DNA of 64,000 nt from Branchiostoma floridae. Lineage: Eukaryota; Chordata; Leptocardii; Amphioxiformes; Branchiostomatidae. The stretch is taken from NCBI RefSeq assembly GCF_000003815.2, contig NC_049992.1, positions 19,285,001 to 19,349,000 on the forward strand. Reading direction: 5' to 3'. The notes beneath the pieces were generated by a model. The model did not search any database. It worked only from the letters and a program-made list of their open reading frames with translations, and was not told the DNA's origin. Positions 54,701 to 64,000 of the stretch are shown here, in pieces; within the stretch, counting starts at the first letter, position 1; every line of letters begins with the position of its first letter. The position numbers and the translations under genes were made by a program.

Positions 54701-57700
54701 TTGTATTGGTTGATGATATGGGAGATTATTATAGCCACTGGTGGGATTTCACCCCCTAAAAAATGGTTGTCACCTGAGAAAAAACGAAGAATTCAAATAG
54801 TAGCCAAAAATGTAACAATTCAGTTCCCAGAATGATTCTTCGGTAGGTGAAACCAGCTGACCAGGCCCGCTGTCCGATCACGTCAGATCGCTATTATCAC
54901 TGATCTTGGAGGCTGCGTGAGGTGGTTTATGCCTGTCGCCAGATTCTGTAACAAACGTTACCACCATGAGTACGGTGGTTGCCACGGTTATATTATCCAC
55001 GTATAAGACTAGAAATGACTGTTTTTGTGACGCTGTACAGTTTTTCTGGCTTTCTAAAAAACAAAAAAGGGTTGTTGACTGTCATTTGTATCCCACCTTG
55101 CTTAACAAAATGTTGTACAGAAATGACTGTAACAAACGTTACCATTGTTCGATGCTGTCTATGCTATCTATTTGACCTGGTGTAAAAAAGCTGCCCACTT
55201 TTTAAATGTTCCTAGGGACGTCCACTTATGCCTAAATGATTTAGTCAATAAGGTGAGTCCTTTCGAAGAAAACACGGTAAAGTCTACTGTTGTAACAAAC
55301 GTTACCGGTAACGTTTGTTACCTGCCCTGTAATGCATTACCAATGGGACCGAAAATACTAAGTTGCCATTTTTTGGCTATGGTTAAAAGAGGAGTTTTCC
55401 TAAACAACCACGTAGTTTTCAATGAAAATAAAGCCGATTTATTTTTCGACCAAAAAAAAAAGCCATTTTCGACATTTCGATGAGAACGAGTGTATAGTAA
55501 ATTCCTTTTTTTTCATTGAATGGGTTGAAATTTTGCACAAAAGTAAAGGCACATGTCTTCTTGACACTGAAATGTCTAATATTTTTGTTCAGATTATTAT
55601 GAGCAACTGAGTTGATTTGTAGAGGACTAAACCCCTTGAAGTCCGTCAGAAGCAACGGGCAGTACATCGATTAAAATGTCCACTGACAAATTTGCAGCTT
55701 TTGTAGGAGACTGAAATTGGACATGTATGAAAATGCATATCTTTCTTGACCACATTCATATACGATTTTTATTTTTGTTGCTGGGCGGGGGGTGGGTGGA
55801 GTTATCTAGAGGAACCTATCTTTTGACAAACTTCCAAGGGTGGGGACATCTTCAAAGCAATTCAGTCTCTCATAAAAATCTGAAGAACAAATTTAGATAT
55901 TGCAACCTCAAGAAGATATGTGCCTTTACCTTTGTGCCAAATTTCAACTCATTCGATGGAAAAAATTAGCTTTCTACAAAACCACTTTTATCTTTTGACG
56001 CCCTCTCGTATAACTGTGCCTTAACTTGGCAGTCCTAACTTTGGACGGAAATATGAAATGAAGTGTAAGAAACTATGTTTCATTTTACTTCTACAAGTGA
56101 CACGCTGCAAGTTAAGACATTTTATGAGACAGATTTGCCACTAGCACATCCTAAATGTAGATGAGATAATCAGCCGTAGCATTTTGTAAATTTTCACTTG
56201 GCAAATAAAGAAAGATTCAGGACTAGAAAACAAGTCTTTCTAACGTTGTTTTCTATTGAAATAAAATAATATTTTATAATCATGCTAGACACCGGTGATG
56301 ATAATGCATGCTATGGATATTTCACTTTGGGTCTGTCCTATTCTCAGCTCTGGTTTTATCTGAATCTGATTCATCTCAGATAAAGGCTGCACTTCACGAC
56401 CATACCCAACCCGTGCCTCCTCGAAGGCCTGTAGGAACCGGCCTCCGCTTTCCTGTTACAACTACAACTGCTATCCCGGGTGCATTCATGTCTCCGGTGA
56501 TGCCACAAGGATCTGTGAGGAAGGACGCTGGACTGGGACCGACATCATCTGTGAAGGATCATGTATGTATTGTACAGTTTTATGCGAGAGCGTTGTATAC
56601 GTCAGAACTGTAGTATACGTCTGTATTTCTTAAGGGGGCACACCCCAGTTTCTCGCCCCCATTGAAACCTATAGTTAAGAGACTTCTTTCAACGATGCCG
56701 TATTTGAAAAAAAAATTCCCGGGAACTACGCCTATACAGAAAGTAAGCATGTACCATATGGTCTAACATATCTTATTTACAAGAAAATTCTAGTACTACA
56801 AATTTCACAATAATGAATATTGTAATGCATGTCGAAAGCCCATGGCGGTGACGTCATCTGTCAAGCGGCTCCGGCCCCTTCACTGTTTGCGTCCTCGGAG
56901 CGATACCAGGAAGCCAAGATTCGGCGACAAAAACTTACCGAAAACAGCATATAGGGGTCGAATTTTATACTACCAGCGATTTGGATCCGCTACGCTAATT
57001 TTACACTGAGTAACTGGGCACAAAACGGATGCTAAAATCCCCTTACTCCGAAATAAGTTGGGATTACCACGGACCCCGGTGGCGGAAGAACTGGGGTGTG
57101 CACCGTTAATATACCTTGTTATTTCTTTTTTTAACTTAAAACAACTCAAGACACTATGCTTTATTCATCGCCAAAGCAAATATCTGAATGCGGCTATTCA
57201 ACAAGTAGCAGGTGCATACAGAACACGTGCCAACTGACTGTTTTTTGATGCCGCCTAGCGGACAAATTGAGCGCTGCAGCTCAGTTGACAGTGTCTCGTA
57301 TTTTAGGCCTTGTGTACCTAACAGCAGGTAATATCTAGCCCAAACGACATTTTATATATTGGGGGGAAACAGAAGGCTGTCTCTAATACGTTGGACATCC
57401 TAGTGGATGAGTTTTTACGTGGCAGCACACAAATGTATGTCGACGCATTCAACTGTATACGTGTGACTGGACAGTTAATTTCAAGATCACATAGAGTTGT
57501 TTGGAGTACATTTTCCTTGTATTCAGCACAAATAGACGGACACATTGCGCAAGAGTATGTACGCGTACATTCTTACATTCGTACCGCCCGAAAATGGTGA
57601 TTTCACTCATAAGAGGATGAACGGATACATTCACAACACTACATTGGAACGGAGGGTCGGATAAGAGACGACACCTTCTCGAACATGGTATGTCTGCCTA

Positions 57701-60700
57701 CGTCACAATGGAACAATTGTTGATCAATAAAGGTGTAATAATGATTTGATTGTTGCATGTTTGGTGTTTTCAAAATTTGTGGCAACATACCGTAGTGTAG
57801 TTCTACTCCGCTAAAACACGGCGCAAAGCCGTGTGCGCGGCCGTATAGATGGCGAAAGGACGCGGCAGACCTACGAAAGAATCGCGGCGCCGCGGGAGAG
57901 AGGGGTTTCGAGTCGGCCATCCCTACTTCAGCCACAAACATGTCGATACACCAACACCAAGATTTGAGAGACTGGAAAAAAAGATATTCAAGATGGCGAA
58001 AGATGCCACCTGTGAGACACTTAGGCCAACAGATGACCGCCCAGGCGTCCTGGAGATGATGTCCGCAGTAGAAAGTCAAGCAGAATCCATTCCTGAATCC
58101 AGAGACGTACATATACCATACATATTGGATCTTTTCAATCACTTTAACAGCGAACATAAAATTCAACATCCACACTGCCATAACCCCATCGCTATCATGC
58201 CGCCAGAGTTCGAGGTCAAATTCGGTACAGGCTATAAAGAGGCGTTGCGCTGCAAGATGTGCGGCTTCCACACGAAAAGGTTCAAGCTGTATCAAGAAGC
58301 GGACAGACAAGGAGGGGCCATAAGAGGGCCAAAGCCAACGAAGAAAGCAGTTCAAATGTCCCTGGCCCTTTCTAAACTACCGGTAGGGATAACAGGCGCT
58401 ATGACATTACTAAATGCAACAGAAACCCCAACACGAACCCAGAGCAAACTCCAAAAAATTACAAACAAACTATCAGGGGTGGTAGTTTCGGAAATGAAAG
58501 AATCTCTAGCGCAAAATCGAGCCAAATTGAGAAAAGTGCAGAAAGTGCAGGGAAAGACAGTAAAAGACGGTGAAGCCATTTTTACCACAGGCGCAATAGA
58601 TGGGGCGTATAATAACCCGACGCGTAACTCATATACACAGAACGCCACACAATTTACATTACCCGTACTAGAGTCGACAACTGGAGAAAACATGTTAATA
58701 GGTTTTCAGTATGCTAGTAACTTGTGTAGCTGTAGACGAACAGGGGAGGGAAAGGAAAGGAAGAACCACGGTCTGTCTTGCCAAGCAAACTTTCCAATGG
58801 CAGACCCAATCGGGAAAGCCGAGGAGTTTTTGGCAAGGCGGGCCGTGGAGGACATGCAGGACAAACACCCAGTTTTGCTTGACAAAGTATTGTCAGACAA
58901 CGATTCTCATGGCATTAAGGGTGTTCGATACTGCCACAGAGTCTATCGCGCCCCAAGCACTGTTGTTGAAAAACTAGATTGTGAGGTTCACGTTTCCAGG
59001 GGCCAGAAAAGAAAGCTCTTTAAGTTGTCCTACCATTTAAGCGATCAGATAGTCGAAGGTGTCTTCGGGTATCGTGAGAAAGTTCCCAAAACGAAAAGAA
59101 AATGGTTCACTACAGCACTTTCCAGGGCGCTGTCAAAAAGATGTAATCGGGAGTTGCGATTAGCTAGAAAACAATACCCAGAAGGCGACCCAGAAAACGA
59201 CAACATGTTCAAACTGACTGTCGATCAGGCGAAGAACAATAAGGTTAAATGTTTTTCAGGAGACCATACAAAATGTGCTGTATTTTCTTTTATGTGCGAT
59301 GCCAGGCCAAACAACAACCCGACAAACCTACCGCGAAGCAAGTACGTAGTGCCTACAACTGAAGATACTGAACACATTCAAACTGTCATAGATTACAAAC
59401 TGTCTAAAAAAATGGTCCATAAACAGCGTTTTCTTCTGTCCACAAACCCAGTAGAAGCCACTCACAGACATACACAACAATCATTGCCCAAAAATAATAC
59501 ATTCAGGTCGCCAGGACTGATGCGCGCTTGCAGCGCCGCGCATTCAGGTGCAGTTGGCGGGCTTGGCGAGTCACTGTTCCGACTAAACCAAGCCGCCGGT
59601 TCAGCTTTCACACCTGGCGGGACAGCTTACCGCGCTCTCTATATTTTAGACAAGAGAGCCACCTACCACAAAAAACGCATACCATTATAAATCGTATTCT
59701 TATTATCACGTAATATGTATTTATACATGTCCATATATGAAATCGTAACATTATCCGTATGTCACAACGTTTACAGAAGAGATATATTGCTGCTGCTGCA
59801 GTACCAGGCCGGTCCCACTACCGGCCGAAATATCCCTACTCTTTTCGCCATGCTTGTCGTTGTTCCCACCGCTATATTTGAAACATTTTCGATTTTGTCC
59901 CTGATTGGCCGGTGCCTTAACATCTATAAGCAGGACGGGTAATATTATTGGTGGGTTCTATGGCGTGGGCAAACGAATTACGAATCCATTAGGGTTCGTC
60001 TCCGCGTAGGACAATTAATGTAATGGTGATAATATTGACAAATGTTGTATTTTCTTCCACTCTGACCAAGGCATTTTCATAACTGCAGTTTTAACTGAAT
60101 CTAATTAATCGCATTTGTAGGCTGCTCGTTGCCACCAATACCAAGAGGCACCTACAAAGACAGCTGTACATATCCCTATGCAGATGGGGCTGTATGTACC
60201 TACCGGTGTCCTTTCTGGCACATCCCAGACTCCGGCAGTACGACCAAGACCTGCTCTAATGGAGTCTGGACTGGGACCGACCTGGTCTGCAAACGTAAGG
60301 ATGGAGGTATGTATCCCACACGTCTATCTTTGCAGTACACGTCAGAAGAAGTGATTTCGGAAATTAAGGCAATGTTTATTACATTAAAGGTCTCATTTCT
60401 GCATGATGTGGTTCAGCGGCCCTTAACCCTATTCAGACGGGGGGGGGGGGCTTTTGAGGCCTGCGGCAACTTTGATGCCCTATAACGCCAGAACGGCTTA
60501 CGCTACAGCCAGAGTTTTCCTAAAATATTGTTGGAAACAATTTTACGAAGTTTGACAAATTTTCCATTTTTTGTGTTGCCATGGCAACCGTTTGTTGACA
60601 GGCAGTTTTGCCAAAATCACTATTTTTGGTTCTAACAATTTATTTTTCACATTTATTTGCTATACTACTGCTATTTTGTTACATAGATAAAATCTAATAT

Positions 60701-62972
60701 TATTAGGCATATCTTTCATAATTATATACGCATAGATTATGCTAATTTTATGACGTCATAAGCCAAAAGTCCAAGATGGCGGACCGTATGGCCAGATCAA
60801 GAATAACAAGCTAGTTATGGTCTCAGAACACAGTTTTTCGCCTATGGGGATTTACATGGTTAAGGGCCCCAAAGTGATCGAGGTGGTTCGACGACCCAAA
60901 ACCTATAGTAAGGTGCAGATACAATTTACAAGAATTTAGTATGTTGAAGTTGAGGGTACAACCTACAAAATATCCGAAAATGAGCATAGATTTGAAGGCT
61001 CGTTTTTCTATAAAAGACACTTTGATTTGACCCCCAGCGGAGGTCATGGAACTGCAGGAGACGAACGGGAAGTGCCGGTAACAGTATCAAGGCGCAAATC
61101 CACGCCGGGCGAAGAAGCAACGTAATCCAACTTATACAGTATCCATATCGATGTATTCCTCTACCATTCACCACAGATTCCACCTCGCTGTTGTACACGC
61201 AAAAATAACTACGGCCTTTGCAAGTACTGCGGGGCACTATTTTCAAACGAACTACTTTGGGGGACGGGGGTCGCGGATAAATACTGTGTTATGAGACCTT
61301 ATCCCTTAAAATTTGTAACTACCTGGTATTTTTTCATCAAAACCATCTAAATGAATGAATTTAGTCTATTTCCGTTGCCCTCTGTGATTATTTGTTGCAA
61401 AAAAAGGATTTTTAACCCCCCCCCCCCCCCGGTCCAGGGATTACCAAAAAAGCCCGGTCTGAATAGGGTTAAGCCTGATATTACAAAAATGACACAAATT
61501 TTCTCATGCCATTGCCAGATGACCGTTACAATTGCATAGTGATGAATGCTATTGATTTTGCTTCACTTTGAGCCAAACATCTACTTTTAACTTTTCATTT
61601 TGGAAAAACATGTCTTGCCAACTTTGGTGGCTCTAGCGCAAGCCGTTCTGGTGTTATGCGACATACCCGTCTAAATAGGGTAAAAAGCCTTGTACTGATT
61701 CCTTTCGTGAATTAATGAGTTAAGACCCTTATACTAATTTTTTACTAGCACACCAAGTCTTATACTACAGGTAGCAATAAATGAGATTGCGACCCTCTGA
61801 CTTGATTACAAGGGTGGCTAGAAGAATTAATAGACTAATGATAAGAATGGAAGCACAATCAAGTTATTACAAGTTTTCGACATATCACGTTTTTTGTCTT
61901 GAATTACTTTTCAGGATTAAATAGATGTGACAAATATTCAAGTATGTTATGGAAACCATCATGATATATAACGTTAGCATTATTTACTATTTCAAGTATG
62001 TGGTTATTGATTGTGGTTTATCTTTACTTTTGCACTCTATTTTCAAATTTAAATTTTGCAAAAAAATATGGATAAAGGCCCTTTCATATTTCAATCGAAT
62101 CAGAGGGGGTCGAGTAGACGCAACCGGGATAAAAAAAATTGCCAAATTCGCGAGGGGGAATTTCAAATGGACATTATACCCAATTCACATGAGAAGAGAT
62201 GAGCCGGAATACCGTCTGAATGGAAATTGTACAGTCCTGGGTATTCGAAGTGCATTGTTGAAATTCTAACTGTATGTCAAAATATACTTGTAAAGTGGAT
62301 ATTACCGATTTACCGCGAGGAGATCCTGGTTTCTGATCAAATGAAAATGTATGTTGGAAAGCTGCAAACATCAGCATATTTTCAGTTCATAACAAATGAA
62401 CTAAGGTCATACAAAATGAAGTCTTTTGAATGTTTCTACTGTTAGAACCACCACACTGTTCTGAGCCACCAAGCCCAGCCAACACCATAAAGAAGCGCTG
62501 CAACGTGAGATCCCCGCCCCAACAGGGTGACTATTGCCGGTGGGAGTGCATTCCCGGGTACGTTAGAATCAGCGGGTCGGACTTCAGGAGCTGCTCTTAT
62601 GGATTCTGGAGAGGATCCGATCTGGTCTGCGTGAAACGTATGTATCCTACACATATAGACGACCGTAATAATGGTTATGATGCAGACTACAATATTTTTA
62701 ATTCACTTTGAGTTGTATGCCTCTTCGTATCTTTGAAATAGAATGGTTCTAATTCATCTCATTTGTAGGCTGCCCAGAACCATACAACCGTTACAGAGAC
62801 TACTACAAAGTCAGGATGGACTCTAACTTCCCCTACCAACCCTACAGAGTGGGAGCGCGTTGCACTTTTCACTGCAATTATTATTCTGGGTACATTGCAA
62901 TCTACGGAAGCACCACCAGAACCTGCTCTAATGATGGGACCTGGACTGGAACCCCCCTGGTCTGTATTCAAG
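51740..62972 (+). CDS. Gene C: secreted protein with four CCP/sushi domains (3' end beyond window or unresolved)
   Basis: Coding exons are 51740-51744, 54425-54507, 56386-56562, 60121-60306, 62446-62637 and 62769-62972, all in consistent phase (282 codons plus 1 nt). The signal peptide is MKFLHHVFVLLLISTLVLES with a short linker EGWSGFGYT. Four CCP modules match those of gene B one to one. The last exon ends at a good donor (GTATGT), so further exons are expected past 64000; read-through instead would run to a stop at 63142. Introns carry at least five insertions absent from gene B, including a transposase-like ORF. Function unknown. Confidence 0.85.
51909..52981. mobile_element. 1.07-kb TIR element with 10-bp target duplication in gene C intron 1
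   Basis: Ends CCCGTAGCCAGG and CCTGGCTACGGG are inverse complements. GGATTTCATG flanks both sides (51899-51908 and 52982-52991), while gene B has an uninterrupted single copy near 41440. A 9-10-bp duplication fits Mutator-like insertion, but the superfamily is inferred. The interior (52510-52700) has many direct and inverse repeats of CCGGCCCGCACGGTCCA type. Confidence 0.9.
53625..54055 (+). promoter_or_regulatory. Conserved intron-1 block, gene C copy
   Basis: GATGCTTACCTGCATATCTA, CACTCAGAGATGAAG and GCCATGGGAGAGAAAC, then AGCAGGGAAAACTGCGGAGG near 53945, a weak copy of the distal promoter module. Same order as in gene B. Confidence 0.45.
54166..54235. mobile_element. Solo end of the TTAA/CCCTATTCAGACCGGG element
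   Basis: ACCCTATCCAGACTGGGCTT, then a G tract. Matches the termini of 60427-61468 and the sequence at 63952-64000. No second end is found nearby. Confidence 0.65.
54425..54507 (+). CDS. Gene C exon 2 (signal peptide)
   Basis: Acceptor GATTTCAG ends at 54424; donor GTAAGG starts at 54508. 83 nt, phase 2 in, phase 1 out. Confidence 0.9.
54567..55490. mobile_element. 924-bp TIR element with internal palindrome in gene C intron 2
   Basis: Ends CTCGTTCTCAT-TAAATGTCGAAA and CATTTCGATGAGAACGAG are inverse complements over more than 20 positions. Absent from the aligned gene B intron (near 43400). It holds TGTAACAAACGTTACC at 54947-54962 and 55128-55143 and a 30-bp perfect palindrome at 55292-55321 made of two inverse copies. 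Superfamily not identified. Confidence 0.85.
56386..56562 (+). CDS. Gene C CCP1 exon
   Basis: 177 nt, phase 1-1. Acceptor CAGATAAAG (weaker than in gene B), donor GTATGT. Encodes GCTSRPYPTRASSKAC ... CYNYNCYPGCIHVSGDATRIC ... RWTGTDIICEGS. Confidence 0.85.
56634..57105. mobile_element. 472-bp TIR element with TTAA target duplication
   Basis: TTAA flanks both ends (56630-56633 and 57106-57109). TIRs are GGGGGCACACCCCAGTT and AACTGGGGTGTGCACCG. A truncated relative lies at 30301-30676. TTAA duplication is typical of piggyBac and Kolobok; which one is not decided. Confidence 0.88.
57110..57848. other. 5' region of the transposase-like ORF
   Basis: No homology to the gene B intron, so it probably belongs to the same insertion as the ORF. 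Only short frames; no TIR identified. Just before the ORF it becomes GC-rich, with CACGGCGCAAAGCCGTG self-complementary at about 57817-57833. Confidence 0.4.
57849..59690 (+). CDS. Mutator-like/DDE transposase-related ORF (613 aa, intronless)
   Basis: Starts MAKGRGRPTKE, with an AT-hook-like RGRP. A likely zinc-binding set C110-H111...C135, C138, H141 precedes a helical region. Candidate acidic catalytic residues are D251 (TGAIDGAYNNP), D350 or D352 (LSDNDSHG) and E536 (TNPVEATHRH); a second Cys/His cluster C468, H473, C476, C483 lies between. This order resembles Mutator-like transposase proteins of cnidarians and arthropods, from memory rather than by search. The last three codons and stop lie in DNA homologous to the gene B intron, so the natural C-terminus appears truncated. 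Located between CCP1 and CCP2 of gene C, same strand, and absent from gene B. Confidence 0.7.
   Translation: MAKGRGRPTKESRRRGREGFRVGHPYFSHKHVDTPTPRFERLEKKIFKMAKDATCETLRPTDDRPGVLEMMSAVESQAESIPESRDVHIPYILDLFNHFNSEHKIQHPHCHNPIAIMPPEFEVKFGTGYKEALRCKMCGFHTKRFKLYQEADRQGGAIRGPKPTKKAVQMSLALSKLPVGITGAMTLLNATETPTRTQSKLQKITNKLSGVVVSEMKESLAQNRAKLRKVQKVQGKTVKDGEAIFTTGAIDGAYNNPTRNSYTQNATQFTLPVLESTTGENMLIGFQYASNLCSCRRTGEGKERKNHGLSCQANFPMADPIGKAEEFLARRAVEDMQDKHPVLLDKVLSDNDSHGIKGVRYCHRVYRAPSTVVEKLDCEVHVSRGQKRKLFKLSYHLSDQIVEGVFGYREKVPKTKRKWFTTALSRALSKRCNRELRLARKQYPEGDPENDNMFKLTVDQAKNNKVKCFSGDHTKCAVFSFMCDARPNNNPTNLPRSKYVVPTTEDTEHIQTVIDYKLSKKMVHKQRFLLSTNPVEATHRHTQQSLPKNNTFRSPGLMRACSAAHSGAVGGLGESLFRLNQAAGSAFTPGGTAYRALYILDKRATYHKKRIPL
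60121..60306 (+). CDS. Gene C CCP2 exon
   Basis: 186 nt, phase 1-1. Acceptor GCATTTGTAG, donor GTATGT. Encodes GCSLPPIPRGTYKDSC ... CTYRCPFWHIPDSGSTTKTC ... GVWTGTDLVCKRKDG. Confidence 0.92.
60427..61468. mobile_element. 1.04-kb TIR element with TTAA target duplication
   Basis: TTAA at 60423-60426 and 61469-61472 brackets termini CCCTATTCAGAC and GTCTGAATAGGG, with long G and C tracts next to the ends. Gene B has the empty site CCCTTAAGTCTGATAT near 45692. No transposase frame. Confidence 0.92.
62446..62637 (+). CDS. Gene C CCP3 exon
   Basis: 192 nt, phase 1-1. Acceptor CTGTTAG, donor GTATGT. Encodes EPPHCSEPPSPANTIKKRC ... CRWECIPGYVRISGSDF ... FWRGSDLVCVK. Confidence 0.92.
62769..62972 (+). 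CDS. Gene C CCP4 exon
   Basis: 204 nt, phase 1-1. Acceptor ATTTGTAG, donor GTATGT. Encodes GCPEPYNRYRDYYKVRMD ... GARCTFHCNYYSGYIAIYGS ... GTWTGTPLVCIQ. Longest of the three CCP4 versions without indel. Confidence 0.9.
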
Positions 62973-62985
62973 GTATGTACGAGTA

Positions 62986-63420
62986 TAGAGTCCAAGTCAC
63001 CGTGCGGATGTTTTTATGCCATTGTTCAGAATTGATTGTAAAGCTTTTTGATTACATGTCTAGGACATTTGATACTTCAGAAATATTTTTTAACGCTGTT
63101 TTAACTTTACAAACTTTATATTATATTTCCCCGGTTCCATAAAACTTGGGAAATTTCCATGTCTTGGAACTGGATACTTCTAATGGTTTCTAAATAACCG
63201 TTTGTAAATAAGTCAGCAGGATTGGAAGATAGCAATTCACACATCCTTGCAAAGTCTGGTTGGGTGCCTTGCAAAAATGGCTCACCACAAAGAACACACC
63301 AGTGCCCAGCAGTGAAGAGGCAACAATAGGGCTTACTTTTATTGGGACAATTAACAAATATTTGTAAATATTTAAATAATTACAAATATTTGTAAATATA
63401 TGTAAATATGAGGGAATCAC
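62986..63420. mobile_element. Inverted relative of the 46048-46712 TIR element
   Basis: GAGTCCAAGTCACCGTGCGG, ATGTCTAGGACA-TTGATACTTCAG, and the region with AGTGCCCAGCAGTGAA match the reverse complement of 46300-46712. Begins 13 bp after the CCP4 exon of gene C. 63420-63950 shows nothing else recognised. Confidence 0.8.
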
Positions 63421-63951
63421 ACAGGTACTTTCAATATGTTTCCGAAATATTCATAGAAATTCAAAATTAATATTTTCTTCGTCAATTCAAAAACAAAATA
63501 TTGTAGCTTAGATATTCCTTTATTCAAATTAATTCAAAATTATTACAAATGATAGATTTACAAAACCCAATAACTTCTTCAAATGATGACGGTTACTTTG
63601 AATATTTGTCATTAATCATGCAGGATTAAGCATTAATCATGCAAGACGGATTTATCCGGAACCATGCCCAGGCACAGTCCTGGTTAGTCTACGTGTATCC
63701 AGAACCGTGCCTGTGGCAAAAGCACGTTCTTGGATACTCGGGAACTATCCAACTGTGGCTCAGATTGTGCACTGAGGTCTGACGCAACGAACTGAATGGC
63801 TTGGGCACTTGATCAAGCTGCAGATGGACGTTTCAATTGACTGTCATCATGGTTTATGGTGCATTTTGTAAGTATCTTGGGATGCACTATTGAAGAGCTT
63901 TCTAATGGATAAAGATCATATAGTGGGAATAAAAAGGACGAAAAAATGTTA

Positions 63952-64000
63952 ACCCAATCCAGACCGGGCTTTTTGGGGATACCTGGGACGGGGGGGGGGG
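63952..64000. mobile_element. Start of another TTAA-type element at the window edge
   Basis: TTAACCCAATCCAGACCGGG, then a G tract. Matches the terminus of 60427-61468. Cut by the window end. Confidence 0.7.

Noticed and set aside
57639..58355. 238-codon minus-strand frame opposite the transposase-like ORF
   Set aside because: Lies on the complementary strand of the plus-strand ORF for most of its length and shows no recognisable domain.

Overview
This is eukaryotic, almost certainly invertebrate-deuterostome DNA. It has multi-exon genes with GT-AG introns, no operons, many retrotransposons and TIR DNA elements, microsatellites and three assembly gaps (1948-2047, 24349-24448, 30892-30997). 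Shuffled extracellular domains (sushi/CCP and WxxW), phase 1-1 exons and the mobile-element mix suggest a cephalochordate (amphioxus, Branchiostoma). The species is inferred, not proven.

The host content is a small family of secreted-protein genes. All begin with the same two-exon leader: a 5-nt coding exon (ATG AA) and a second exon completing a signal peptide of the form MKFLHRVF-LLLISTL-LES. Gene W (+, 8840-10812) encodes a 144-aa protein with one WxxW (mucin/CILP-type) domain. Gene A (-, 38404 to 22134), gene B (+, 41263 to about 48730 or 49579) and gene C (+, 51740 to past 62972) each encode the leader plus four intact CCP domains, one per exon and all phase 1-1. An orphan leader exon with a decayed promoter lies at 5806. 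A and B are head to head, with mirrored promoters either side of a tRNA-derived SINE; C is a tandem copy of B. The promoters share blocks carrying an ATTTGCAT octamer, a CRE-like GACGTCA and a CACGCCCC box.

Layout: 1-4.2 kb, two inverted TIR elements, one inside a LINE; 4.8-12.4 kb, orphan leader and gene W; 12.5-19.6 kb, a 75-bp minisatellite split by an L1/Tx1-like LINE with a clean target-site duplication; 19.6-38.4 kb, gene A with intronic repeats and an antisense CR1-like LINE with an 876-codon ORF; 38.4-41.3 kb, bidirectional promoter region; 41.3-50.5 kb, gene B; 50.5-64 kb, gene C with at least five mobile insertions, including a 613-codon transposase-like ORF.

Because A, B and C are paralogous through their introns, each serves as an empty-site control for insertions in the others. 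Several mobile-element boundaries are therefore read from paralog comparison. The proteins are presumably secreted to mucus or body fluid, perhaps in recognition or defence, but nothing here proves a function.
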